This document shows, piece by piece, positions 1-6,336 of a stretch of 6,349 bases of DNA (positions are counted from its first letter, which is position 1; every line of letters starts with the position of its first letter). The stretch covers positions 1-6,349 of the forward strand of contig CAJMEI010000072.1 in assembly GCA_905212395.1 (NCBI GenBank), read 5' to 3'. The position numbers and the translations under genes are program-made. The notes beneath the pieces were generated by a model. The model ran no database searches. It saw only the letters and a list, made by a program, of their open reading frames with translations, and had not been told where the DNA came from. The DNA is from an uncultured Christensenella sp. (GTDB lineage Bacteria; Bacillota; Clostridia; Christensenellales; Borkfalkiaceae).

Positions 1-90
1 AGATTTCCCATAAATACTTCCTGCAGCAATTATCAAGATCACTGCTCCTGAGATCACTGCAATGATACTTCTCTTCATATTTCCATTCAT
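1..90 (-). CDS. N-terminal fragment of an unrecognised membrane or exported protein (cut by window edge)
   Basis: Only the first 26-30 codons are inside the window; the gene runs off the left edge. The frame starts at ATG 90 (MNGNMKRSIIAV...) or, more likely, at the second in-frame ATG at 78. A purine-rich AGAAGGGA directly abuts the first ATG, which is too close for a ribosome site, but lies about 12 bases from the second. From the second start the product opens with Met-Lys-Arg-Ser and then a strongly hydrophobic run of about 18 residues (IIAVISGAVILIIAAGSI) before YGKS. That is a positively charged n-region plus h-region typical of a signal peptide or signal anchor. Nothing more can be said about function. 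A different frame is also open over the same bases, so this fragment could instead be the transmembrane part of a frame-disrupted longer gene. Confidence 0.5.
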   Translation of the reverse strand, partial: MNGNMKRSIIAVISGAVILIIAAGSIYGKS

Positions 91-262
91 TCCCTTCTAA
101 CTGTCCTACTGCATAATCTGTTACTTCTTTCAATACCGATTTGTCTCTTTTAAGTGTTACTTTCTTTCGTTCTTTCTGCACAGACAGATTAACATCTTCA
201 AATCCTGCATTTTGCCTATATCTATTTTTAAGAATTATATATAGTTCTTTAGAACTATAATA
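2..262 (-). pseudogene. Start-less coding-like open frame, possibly a remnant
   Basis: One minus-strand frame is free of stops from just after a TGA at 263-265 to the window edge, about 87 codons. It has no ATG, and its only plausible alternative start (a TTG) has no ribosome site. The middle part reads like real coding sequence: ...NAGFEDVNLSVQKERKK..., then VLKEVTDYAVGQLEGNEWKY, with ordinary charged and hydrophobic alternation. After about position 75 it turns into an unlikely Cys/Ser/Asp-rich string, exactly where the overlapping frame begins its clean hydrophobic segment. This suggests either a gene that lost its 5' end, or one gene carrying a frameshift near 70-80 that joins a charged cytoplasmic part to the hydrophobic helix. 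Composition is CpG-poor like recF. The family is not recognised, and a chance open frame remains possible. Confidence 0.3.
234..259 (-). promoter_or_regulatory. Perfect 9-bp inverted repeat abutting a TATAAT box (candidate operator/promoter)
   Basis: The arms TATAGTTCT (240-248) and AGAACTATA (251-259) are perfect reverse complements separated by two bases. On the minus strand a consensus -10 hexamer TATAAT sits at 239-234, immediately downstream of the palindrome, so the repeat would fill the -35/-10 spacer. That is a classic position for a dimeric repressor. No convincing -35 hexamer is present at 16-18 bases (TATTAT at the 17-base position), which fits a weak or activator-dependent promoter, or no promoter at all. 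It would drive the leftward gene that starts at 78/90. The binding protein cannot be named. Confidence 0.35.
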
Positions 263-293
263 TCATGGTTTTGATTGCGAAAAAAGACATGTT

Positions 294-806
294 TTACAAA
301 TGAATCCATAAAAAAAAGAAGAGCTTTATGCCCTTCAATTTTGCAGTTAATTCTATTAGCCTACAAAAGCTCTGACTGCATTTAAAATTCTTTTCTGTTC
401 GTTCTTTGGTAATTTTTCTATCGTGTTTTTTATCTATTACCGCAGAAAGAAGTACCGCGTACGGAACTTTATTTAGCTCAACTCTTACTATTTCGCCGAG
501 TTTATTTCTCATTTCATAGTTGCAATCGGCAAAAAGAGTAATGTCGATATTTTGAAAAACGGTACCGTATTTGACTATTCCCGCAATTAAAGTGGTTTCG
601 TCTTCGCCTAATTTTCCGTTTTTTATGGCTACGGCGGTTAAAAAGGATTGTAAAAATGCGTCGAAATCGGATAAAACTTCGCTTTTTTTCCATTTTAACT
701 GTATATCGGAATACGCTTTATCGTAAAAATCCGATATTAAAGTCGTTATTTTAAAATATTCTTTTTCCGCAGAATCTATTAAAACTCTACCTTTTTCAGT
801 TACCAT
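294..806 (-). CDS. Small hypothetical protein downstream of the A subunit, probably frameshifted near its 3' end
   Basis: ATG 806 is preceded by AAGGTGG (AAGG six bases from the start) and lies 8 bases after the A-subunit stop, so it is cotranscribed and probably translationally linked. As it stands the frame gives 170 residues. The first ~125 look like a real, mostly helical soluble protein without signal or membrane segment. Residues about 50-80, AFLQSFLTAVAIKNGKLGED followed by ETTLIAGI, recall the acidic helical pattern of TerB-like domains; this is a weak resemblance. The last ~45 residues look spurious. A run of six A's (minus strand; T6 at 426-431) precedes them. With five A's the frame would continue as KNTIEKLPKNEQKRIL and stop at 356-358 just inside the terminator hairpin, giving 149 residues. 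The upstream part is CpG-rich like the topoisomerase genes, while the tail is CpG-poor, so a junction rather than a simple indel is also possible. The family is not recognised. Confidence 0.6.
   Translation of the reverse strand: MVTEKGRVLIDSAEKEYFKITTLISDFYDKAYSDIQLKWKKSEVLSDFDAFLQSFLTAVAIKNGKLGEDETTLIAGIVKYGTVFQNIDITLFADCNYEMRNKLGEIVRVELNKVPYAVLLSAVIDKKHDRKITKERTEKNFKCSQSFCRLIELTAKLKGIKLFFFLWIHL
310..373 (-). terminator. Rho-independent terminator-like hairpin ending the topoisomerase transcription unit
   Basis: Arms 366-373 and 320-327 form a perfect 8-bp stem (AGAGCTTT/AAAGCTCT on the minus strand). The loop is an unusually long 38 bases, and the stem is followed at once by TCTTTTTTTT (319-310). 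Position and U-tract fit an intrinsic terminator for the recF-side operon. The stem has only three G/C pairs and the loop is long, so efficiency is uncertain. The uninterrupted frame of the upstream small gene reads straight through it to 294, and its last residues (KLFFFLWIHL) are translated terminator. This argues that the natural stop lies earlier, at 356-358. The DNA here is CpG-poor, unlike the topoisomerase genes. Confidence 0.55.
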
Positions 807-814
807 ATTCCACC

Positions 815-3250
815 TTATTTAAAAGATTTACTTTTCATGAATACGCTTTCGCTTTTTCCGAGTTCCGCAACGGGTTTACCCTTAGATAATCTCGATTCCA
901 AAGGTATTTTTTCTACGTCGCAAGACGAAACACCGTTTTCCCCTATCGAGAACACTCTGTTTTTCTCTTCCGAATTAAGTACGCAAGCCATATTTATAAT
1001 AGCTGACGGCGTATCGAAAGTATCGATACATTTTACGCCTTTTCCGCCCCTTGCTATTTTAGAAATTGTACCTATATTTACCCTTTTAAAGAATCCTTCC
1101 GTCGTTGAAACAATTAAAACGTTGCTTTTATCTTTATCGAAAACGTAAGCAAACGCGACTTTATCGTTAGGCGACAAGGTTATACCCTTAACACCGCCTG
1201 CGACTCTACCCTGAACGGGAACTTCTTTTTCGGCTCTTTCCACCATACCCTTTGCGGTTATGAACAGCATTTCTTCTTCATCGTTATCTTTTTGAACGGC
1301 AATTAAGCTATCTCCGTCTTTTAGTTTTATAGCCGAATATACGTTTTTATTTACGTTGAAGTCAGTTAAAGCGGAAATTTTGACCATGCCTTGTTCGGTA
1401 AAGAACACGAGTTTATCTTTTTCGAAATCTAAATCGTTTTGAGAGAAAAACGCAACGGGTTCTTCGCCTTTTTCGGCTTCTTTATAGAATTTAGCAAAGT
1501 TTATGCCGTTTATATCCGCGCCCTTGCTTTCGGGAATAAACGAAATATCCATTTTAAACAAATTACCTTTGTTGGTAAAGGCTAAAACTTCTTTATCCGT
1601 ATCCGTTCTACAAGCGAATTTAAACACGTTTTTAACGGAAGGCTCGGTATCTTCTATAGCTTTTTCGTAGTTCTTGGTCTTTAATTTTCTTATAGTTTTA
1701 TTCGCGGTATAGGCAACAACTACGTTTTCGACAACGTCGGAAGACGCGCTTGCTTCTAAGCCGATGTCGTTTACGTCGTAAACTATTTCGGTTTTTCTGG
1801 AATCTTTATATTTTTTCTTAATGGCAAGCATTTCGCTTTTAACGATTTCCATTTGAAGCTTTTTGCTGTCCACTATTTTTTTGAGTTTTGCTATTAGCTC
1901 TTCAAGCTCCGAAAGCTCGTCCTGCAAACCCTTAACTTCTAATTTGGTAATTCTTGCAAGTCTTAAATCTAATATCGCTTGCGCCTGTCTTTCGGACAAA
2001 TCAAAAGTTTTTCTTAAACTTTGACGCGCGGTAGGCGTGTCGGGAGCGTTTTTAATTATTTTTATAACCGCGTCTATATTGTTTACGGCAATAATTAACC
2101 CTTGTAAAATATGAGCTCTTTCCTGAGCCTTGTTTAAATCGAATTTAGTTCTGTTTAAAACGACTTTTCTTTGATATTCAACGTAATAAGAAAGAATATC
2201 CAAAAGTCCTAATTGTTGCGGTTTTCCGTTTGCAATCGCAACCATATTTATACCAAAACTTACTTGTAATTTAGTGTTTTTAAGTAAATATTGTATAACG
2301 TCGTTTACGTTGCAATCTTTTTTAACTTTTATAATGGCTCTCATTCCGTTTCTGTCGGATTCGTCCACTATGTCGGTAACGCCTTCTAAAACGGCGACTT
2401 TATTTACGTCCCTTTTAACCGCTATGTCTTTTAATATTTCGGCTTTGTTGGATTGATAAGGCATTTCGGTAATAACTATGTTCTTTTTACCGTTTTCGCC
2501 TTGCTCTAAGTGCATTTTCGCCCTAATCGTAAACTTGCCCCTACCCGTTTGATATGCGGTTTTAAGCTCGTCCGTAGCGATTATATAAGCTCCCGTAGGA
2601 AAGTCGGGACCCTTTATATATTTCATCATTTCGTCAATCGAAATTTTAGGGTTGTCTATTAAAGCTACCGCGCCGTCTATAACTTCGGCTAAATTGTGCG
2701 TGGGAATATTAGTAGCTAGTCCTACCGCAATACCCGTAGCTCCGTTGACTAATAGGTTTGGAAATCTACCGGGCAGAGTTTCGGGTTCTTTTAATTCGTC
2801 GTCAAAGTTAGATTGCCATTTAACCGTATCTTTATCGAGTCCGTCTAAAAGTTCTAAGGCTAGCGAATTTAACTTAACTTCCGTATAACGCATTGCCGCC
2901 GCGCCGTCCCCGTCAATCGAACCGAAATTTCCGTGTCCGTCGATTAGGATATTACGCATATTAAAATCTTGCGCAAGTCTTACCATTGCTTCGTACACCG
3001 AAGTATCGCCGTGGGGGTGATACTTTGCTAGACAATCGCCTACTACTCTCGCGCTTTTTTTGTAACCTTTATCGGGAAGTATTCCCAAAGTGTACATAGA
3101 ATATAAAATTCTTCTTTGAACGGGCTTTAAACCGTCTTCTATACGGGGAATCGCCCTGTTTAAAATAACGTCTTCCGCATAAGGTATCATAGAGTTATGC
3201 AAAACGTCTTCCATAGATTTTTCTATTATACCGTTTTTAATTTCTTCCAC
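815..3250 (-). CDS. gyrA/parC: Type IIA DNA topoisomerase subunit A (GyrA/ParC family, ParC-like: no GyrA box)
   Basis: This is the DNA breakage-reunion subunit, which pairs with the upstream B subunit in an A2B2 enzyme that passes one duplex through another. I chose the GTG at 3250 (811 residues) because AAGGAG at 3264-3259 lies 8 bases upstream of it but overlaps the other GTG at 3259. Numbering then matches E. coli GyrA: winged-helix segment KYHPHGD, quinolone-region T83 and E87, R121-Y122 active site in AAMRYTE, I174 in GIAVG for DNA bending. LQVSFGINMV and the coiled-coil tower (about 365-490, with QAQAILDLRL) follow. From about 500 comes a six-bladed pinwheel domain. Its first blade has KTKNYEKAIEDTE where gyrases carry QRRGGKG; only a later blade has ARGGKG (734-739). 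The EDGLKPVQRR start and NFDDELKEPETLPGRFPNLL read as ParC-like or as the clostridial 'subunit A' clade. The start overlaps the B-subunit end by 14 bases. It is full length with no damage. Confidence 0.93.
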   Translation of the reverse strand: MEEIKNGIIEKSMEDVLHNSMIPYAEDVILNRAIPRIEDGLKPVQRRILYSMYTLGILPDKGYKKSARVVGDCLAKYHPHGDTSVYEAMVRLAQDFNMRNILIDGHGNFGSIDGDGAAAMRYTEVKLNSLALELLDGLDKDTVKWQSNFDDELKEPETLPGRFPNLLVNGATGIAVGLATNIPTHNLAEVIDGAVALIDNPKISIDEMMKYIKGPDFPTGAYIIATDELKTAYQTGRGKFTIRAKMHLEQGENGKKNIVITEMPYQSNKAEILKDIAVKRDVNKVAVLEGVTDIVDESDRNGMRAIIKVKKDCNVNDVIQYLLKNTKLQVSFGINMVAIANGKPQQLGLLDILSYYVEYQRKVVLNRTKFDLNKAQERAHILQGLIIAVNNIDAVIKIIKNAPDTPTARQSLRKTFDLSERQAQAILDLRLARITKLEVKGLQDELSELEELIAKLKKIVDSKKLQMEIVKSEMLAIKKKYKDSRKTEIVYDVNDIGLEASASSDVVENVVVAYTANKTIRKLKTKNYEKAIEDTEPSVKNVFKFACRTDTDKEVLAFTNKGNLFKMDISFIPESKGADINGINFAKFYKEAEKGEEPVAFFSQNDLDFEKDKLVFFTEQGMVKISALTDFNVNKNVYSAIKLKDGDSLIAVQKDNDEEEMLFITAKGMVERAEKEVPVQGRVAGGVKGITLSPNDKVAFAYVFDKDKSNVLIVSTTEGFFKRVNIGTISKIARGGKGVKCIDTFDTPSAIINMACVLNSEEKNRVFSIGENGVSSCDVEKIPLESRLSKGKPVAELGKSESVFMKSKSFK

Positions 3251-5243
3251 TTGTATCACTCCTTACGTTATTTACCTTATCGAAATACGTATCTTCTTTG
3301 TTAAAATTCGCATATTCCAAAATGTAAGCTTTTCTCTCTTGCGCGCCTTCGCCCATAAGAGTAGAAATAAGTCTTTCGTTTAAAACTTTATCGTCTATGG
3401 AAACCTGCATTAAAACTCTGGTTTTAGGATTCATCGTTGTTTCCCAAAGCTGTTCGGGATTCATTTCTCCTAAACCTTTGTAACGTTGAAGTTGGTATCC
3501 CCTACCTACTTTTTCTATTTTTTCTTTTAATTCGCTATCGTCGTAAGCGTATTCTTCCACGTCTTTTTTATAAACTTTGTAAAGTGGCGGCATAGCTATA
3601 TAAACGTGTCCTTGCTCGACTAACGGACGCATATACCTATAAAAGAAAGTTAAAAGTATTGCCCTTATGTGCGCTCCGTCCGTATCCGCGTCCGACATAA
3701 TTACTACTTTATCGAATTTTAAGTTGTCTATATCGAAATCGTTTCCGATTCCCGTTCCGAGCGCGCTTATTATAGTACGAATTTCTTCGTTCTTTAAAAC
3801 TTCGTCTATTTTTTTCTTTTCGCAGTTTAAAGGTTTGCCCCTTAAAGGCAAAATCGCCTGATGAGTTCTATCTCTTCCCTGTTTTGCGCTACCGCCTGCG
3901 GAATCACCTTCTACGATAAATAATTCGTTTTCTTCGCTTTTTCTGGAAGAACAAGACGCAAGTTTTCCGACTAAGTTAAAGCTGTCAGCGTCTTTTTTGC
4001 CCCTTGCAATCATTTTAGCCTGTTTTGCGGCTTTTCTTGCTTTAGATGCGTTTACGGCTTTTCCTACTATTGCGGTAAATGCGGATTTGTTCTTTTTATT
4101 TTCGCAAAGAACTTTAAGTTGTTCTACCGCAATTTGCATAACTGCGGTTTTAACTTCGGGATTGCCGAGTTTTCCTTTGGTTTGACCTTCGAATTGCGCG
4201 TTTTTCATTTTTATGGAAATAACGCAAGTTAAACCTTCCCGATAATCTTCTCCCAAAAGATTTTCGTCTTTTTCCTTTAATAGATTTACGCTTCTTGCAA
4301 AATCGTTTAAAACTTTGGTAAAGCCCGTTTTAAAGCCTTCTTCGTGAGTTCCGCCGTCGCAAGTTAAAATGTTATTTACGAAAGATATTATCCTTTCGTC
4401 GTAATTATCCGTATGCTGAAAAGCAATTTCAGCAAGTATTCCGTTATTTTCGCCTTTTACGTAAAGCGGAGCTTCTATTACGGAATTTCTACCCGAATTT
4501 AATTTTTTGACAAAGTCTATAATTCCCCCGTCGTAATTAAAACTTACGGGGGCGTGCAAATCGTTTCTTTTGTCTTCCAAAGAAATCGTAATTCCTTTAT
4601 TTAAAAACGCTAATTCTTCTATTCTATCAACGATAATACCGTAATCGAATTCGCAAGTTTCAAAAACTTCTTTATCGGGTTTGAAACGAACGAAAGTTCC
4701 CTTTTTGTCGGTGGGCTTTTCGGTGTTTTTTAAATGTCCAATCGGAATTCCCGATAACACTTTCCCCTTTTTCTCGTCGTAGTAAGAATGGAATTTCATT
4801 TTATATACGGTGTTTTTATAAACTTCTACTTCTAACCATTCGGATAAAGCGTTGGTTACGCTTGCGCCTACGCCATGCAATCCGCCCGAAAAAGCGTAAT
4901 TGTCGTTATCGAATTTTCCGCCCGCGTGCAACTGCGTAAATACTACTTCTACACCGGAAATTTTTGCCGTAGGGTGTATGTCGGTAGGTATTCCCCTTCC
5001 GTTATCTTCTACGGAAACGCTTCCGTCGGGATACAATATTACTTGTATTTTATCGGCGTAGCCGTTTGTAGCTTCGTCTATCGCGTTATCTATAATTTCC
5101 CATAAAATGTGATGTAATCCTTTTAAGCCCGTTCCGCCTATATACATTCCCGGTCTTTTACGTACTGCTTCCAGACCTTCCAAAATCTGAATTTGATCCG
5201 CTCCATATTCATTTTTCACTTCTGTTCCCATAGTTTTCTCCAT
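3237..5243 (-). CDS. gyrB/parE: Type IIA DNA topoisomerase subunit B (GyrB/ParE family), apparently chimeric at its 5' end
   Basis: This is the ATPase and Mg-binding subunit of gyrase or topoisomerase IV; at 668 residues it has the compact Gram-positive form without the enterobacterial insert. Numbered from ATG 5243: GHKL ATPase with catalytic E49 and N53 (WEIIDNAIDEA), D80 and R83 (EDNGRGIP), lid GGLHGVGAS (120-128), and transducer K356 (QTKGKLGN). The Toprim metal site has E445 (EGDSAGG) plus D518, D520 and D522 (DADTDG). QRYKGLGEMNPEQLW lies at 586-600. Two starts are plausible: ATG 5243, with AAGG seven bases upstream and four bases after recF, or ATG 5231, with GGAG six bases upstream. 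Residues up to about 36 read as a clostridial GyrB. The rest (GGTGLKGLHHILWEI, RVLMQVSIDD, ISTLMGE) reads more like ParE, and codon use changes at the same point. K143 stands where E. coli GyrB has R136. All catalytic residues are present, so it should be active. Confidence 0.95.
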   Translation of the reverse strand: MEKTMGTEVKNEYGADQIQILEGLEAVRKRPGMYIGGTGLKGLHHILWEIIDNAIDEATNGYADKIQVILYPDGSVSVEDNGRGIPTDIHPTAKISGVEVVFTQLHAGGKFDNDNYAFSGGLHGVGASVTNALSEWLEVEVYKNTVYKMKFHSYYDEKKGKVLSGIPIGHLKNTEKPTDKKGTFVRFKPDKEVFETCEFDYGIIVDRIEELAFLNKGITISLEDKRNDLHAPVSFNYDGGIIDFVKKLNSGRNSVIEAPLYVKGENNGILAEIAFQHTDNYDERIISFVNNILTCDGGTHEEGFKTGFTKVLNDFARSVNLLKEKDENLLGEDYREGLTCVISIKMKNAQFEGQTKGKLGNPEVKTAVMQIAVEQLKVLCENKKNKSAFTAIVGKAVNASKARKAAKQAKMIARGKKDADSFNLVGKLASCSSRKSEENELFIVEGDSAGGSAKQGRDRTHQAILPLRGKPLNCEKKKIDEVLKNEEIRTIISALGTGIGNDFDIDNLKFDKVVIMSDADTDGAHIRAILLTFFYRYMRPLVEQGHVYIAMPPLYKVYKKDVEEYAYDDSELKEKIEKVGRGYQLQRYKGLGEMNPEQLWETTMNPKTRVLMQVSIDDKVLNERLISTLMGEGAQERKAYILEYANFNKEDTYFDKVNNVRSDTSGRN
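3259..3264 (-). promoter_or_regulatory. Ribosome binding site that decides the A-subunit start
   Basis: AAGGAG on the minus strand shares its final G with the first candidate GTG (3259), so that codon cannot be the start. It lies 8 bases upstream of the second in-frame GTG (3250). Both are inside the 3' end of the B-subunit gene, so the two subunits are translationally coupled, as expected for stoichiometric assembly. Confidence 0.7.
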
Positions 5244-5247
5244 TTCT

Positions 5248-6336
5248 TTACCTTGTTTCCAATGTCACTGTTCCCTCTTTCACTCGGAAAACCCTGTCAA
5301 GCGTTAAACGGCTATCAATAAACTCTTCCAAACCGGTGCAGGTGATTATGGTTTGTATGTCATGAATACTATCTAACAAATAGTTTTGCCTATTTCTATC
5401 GAGTTCAGACAAAACATCGTCTAATAATAATATTGGACAATCTTGTGATGATTTTTTTACAATTTCAATTTCTGCAAGTTTTAATGCCAATGCACAAGTT
5501 CTCTGTTGTCCCTGAGAACCAAACTTGCGCAGGTCCAATTCTCCATTCATAAAACACAGATCATCACGATGTGGTCCGACATTTGTAGAACAAAACTTCA
5601 TGTCTCTTTCCTTTGATTCAGCTAGAGCTTTCTCAAAGTTTCCTGCAGAGACATCCGGTTCATACAATGTTTTTATAATTTCCTTCTCTCCGGTAAGATT
5701 TTTTGCAACTTGAAGAACAATTTTATCTAATTCATCCACAAATTGCTGCCGTCTTACAATGATTTTTTCTCCATACTCGATCAATTTCTCATCCCATATG
5801 GACAAAGTACTTTCCAAAGATGGCGAAAAGGATATCTGCTTTAGCAGTTTATTACGCTGCATAAGCACCTTATTGTATTCAGCCAGATCATACAAATACA
5901 AAGGATCTAACTGACACAATTCCATATTTACAAATCTTCTTCTCTCGGACGGACCATTTTTTATAATCTTTAAATCCTCCGGAGAAAAAAATATAACATG
6001 TGCAAGACCCATTAATTCACTAGAGCGTTTGATTGGAACACCATCAATAGCAATTCCTTTTCCTTTGCTCTTTCTCAAATGCATATCAATCTTATGAGTC
6101 ATTTCTCGTTTAGTGAGAAACATACGTATGTGCGCTTCATCTTCACCAAACCTTATTAATTCCTTATCTTTGCTTCCTTTGTGAGAATTGGTCGTTGCAC
6201 AAACATAGATAGACTCTAATATATTTGTCTTTCCTTGCGCATTATCCCCATAAAGAATATTGGTCTTTGGATGAAATTCCAACTTGGCATTTTCATAATT
6301 TCTAAAATTACCCACCTCAATGGATTCTAATTTCAT
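5248..6336 (-). CDS. recF: DNA replication and repair protein RecF
   Basis: RecF is an SMC/ABC-type ATPase that binds gapped DNA and, with RecO and RecR, helps load RecA at single-strand gaps and stalled forks. At 362 residues it is full length. It opens with the family signature LESIEVGNFRNY and carries Walker A GDNAQGKT (30-37). GPHRDD follows at 254-259, the ABC signature GSQGQQRT at 273-280, and Walker B ILLLDDVLSELD (302-313) with the catalytic acidic residues. The start is well supported: AGGTGA (6348-6343) lies six bases before ATG 6336. The start also forms TAATG, so an upstream gene (in Firmicutes often an S4-domain RNA-binding protein) could end there, but only a few of its bases would be in the window. 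It stops four bases before the topoisomerase B subunit, giving the classic recF-gyrB operon. Its DNA is CpG-poor with mixed GAA/GAG and AAA/AAG codons, unlike the next two genes. Confidence 0.97.
   Translation of the reverse strand: MKLESIEVGNFRNYENAKLEFHPKTNILYGDNAQGKTNILESIYVCATTNSHKGSKDKELIRFGEDEAHIRMFLTKREMTHKIDMHLRKSKGKGIAIDGVPIKRSSELMGLAHVIFFSPEDLKIIKNGPSERRRFVNMELCQLDPLYLYDLAEYNKVLMQRNKLLKQISFSPSLESTLSIWDEKLIEYGEKIIVRRQQFVDELDKIVLQVAKNLTGEKEIIKTLYEPDVSAGNFEKALAESKERDMKFCSTNVGPHRDDLCFMNGELDLRKFGSQGQQRTCALALKLAEIEIVKKSSQDCPILLLDDVLSELDRNRQNYLLDSIHDIQTIITCTGLEEFIDSRLTLDRVFRVKEGTVTLETR

Larger units (their letters stand above)
425..5150. other. Compositional island containing the topoisomerase pair and most of the small gene
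   Basis: By direct reading, 2881-2940 holds 11 CpG and 4981-5040 holds 6, whereas 5461-5520 and 1-120 hold none. Inside the block TTA leucine, CCC proline, ATA isoleucine and TCG serine are prominent. Outside it, CTG, TTG, CAG, GAG and AAG appear often. The right edge lies in codons ~28-36 of the B subunit (about 5135-5165). The left edge lies near 410-435: 421-480 has 5 CpG, 361-420 has one and 301-360 has none. No terminal repeats, integrase or transposase are visible, so homologous or homeologous recombination is more likely than transposition. An assembly chimera is the main alternative. Edges were judged by eye. Confidence 0.5.

Noticed and set aside
157..210. Minus-strand 17-codon leader peptide (ATG at 210, MQDLKMLICLCRKNERK)
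   Set aside because: It has only a weak AGG before it, overlaps a more coding-like frame, and shows no attenuator hairpin or codon run that would give it a role.
257..262. TATTAT as a -35 element for the leftward promoter
   Set aside because: It matches TTGACA poorly; the promoter call rests only on the -10 box and palindrome and is kept at low confidence.
1034..1048. ARGGKG in the A-subunit C-terminal domain as the GyrA box
   Set aside because: It sits in a late blade (about residue 734), where ordinary gyrases also carry a degenerate copy; the functional box belongs near residue 560 in blade 1.
837..1148. Plus-strand open frames over the topoisomerase and recF genes (also near 2274, 2652, 3667, 3997, 4875 and 5525)
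   Set aside because: Each lies wholly inside a well-supported minus-strand gene, has no ribosome site or recognisable product, and is explained as a shadow.
3250..3259. GTG at 3259 as the A-subunit start
   Set aside because: The only Shine-Dalgarno sequence overlaps this codon; the GTG three codons later has correct spacing and gives numbering matching E. coli GyrA.
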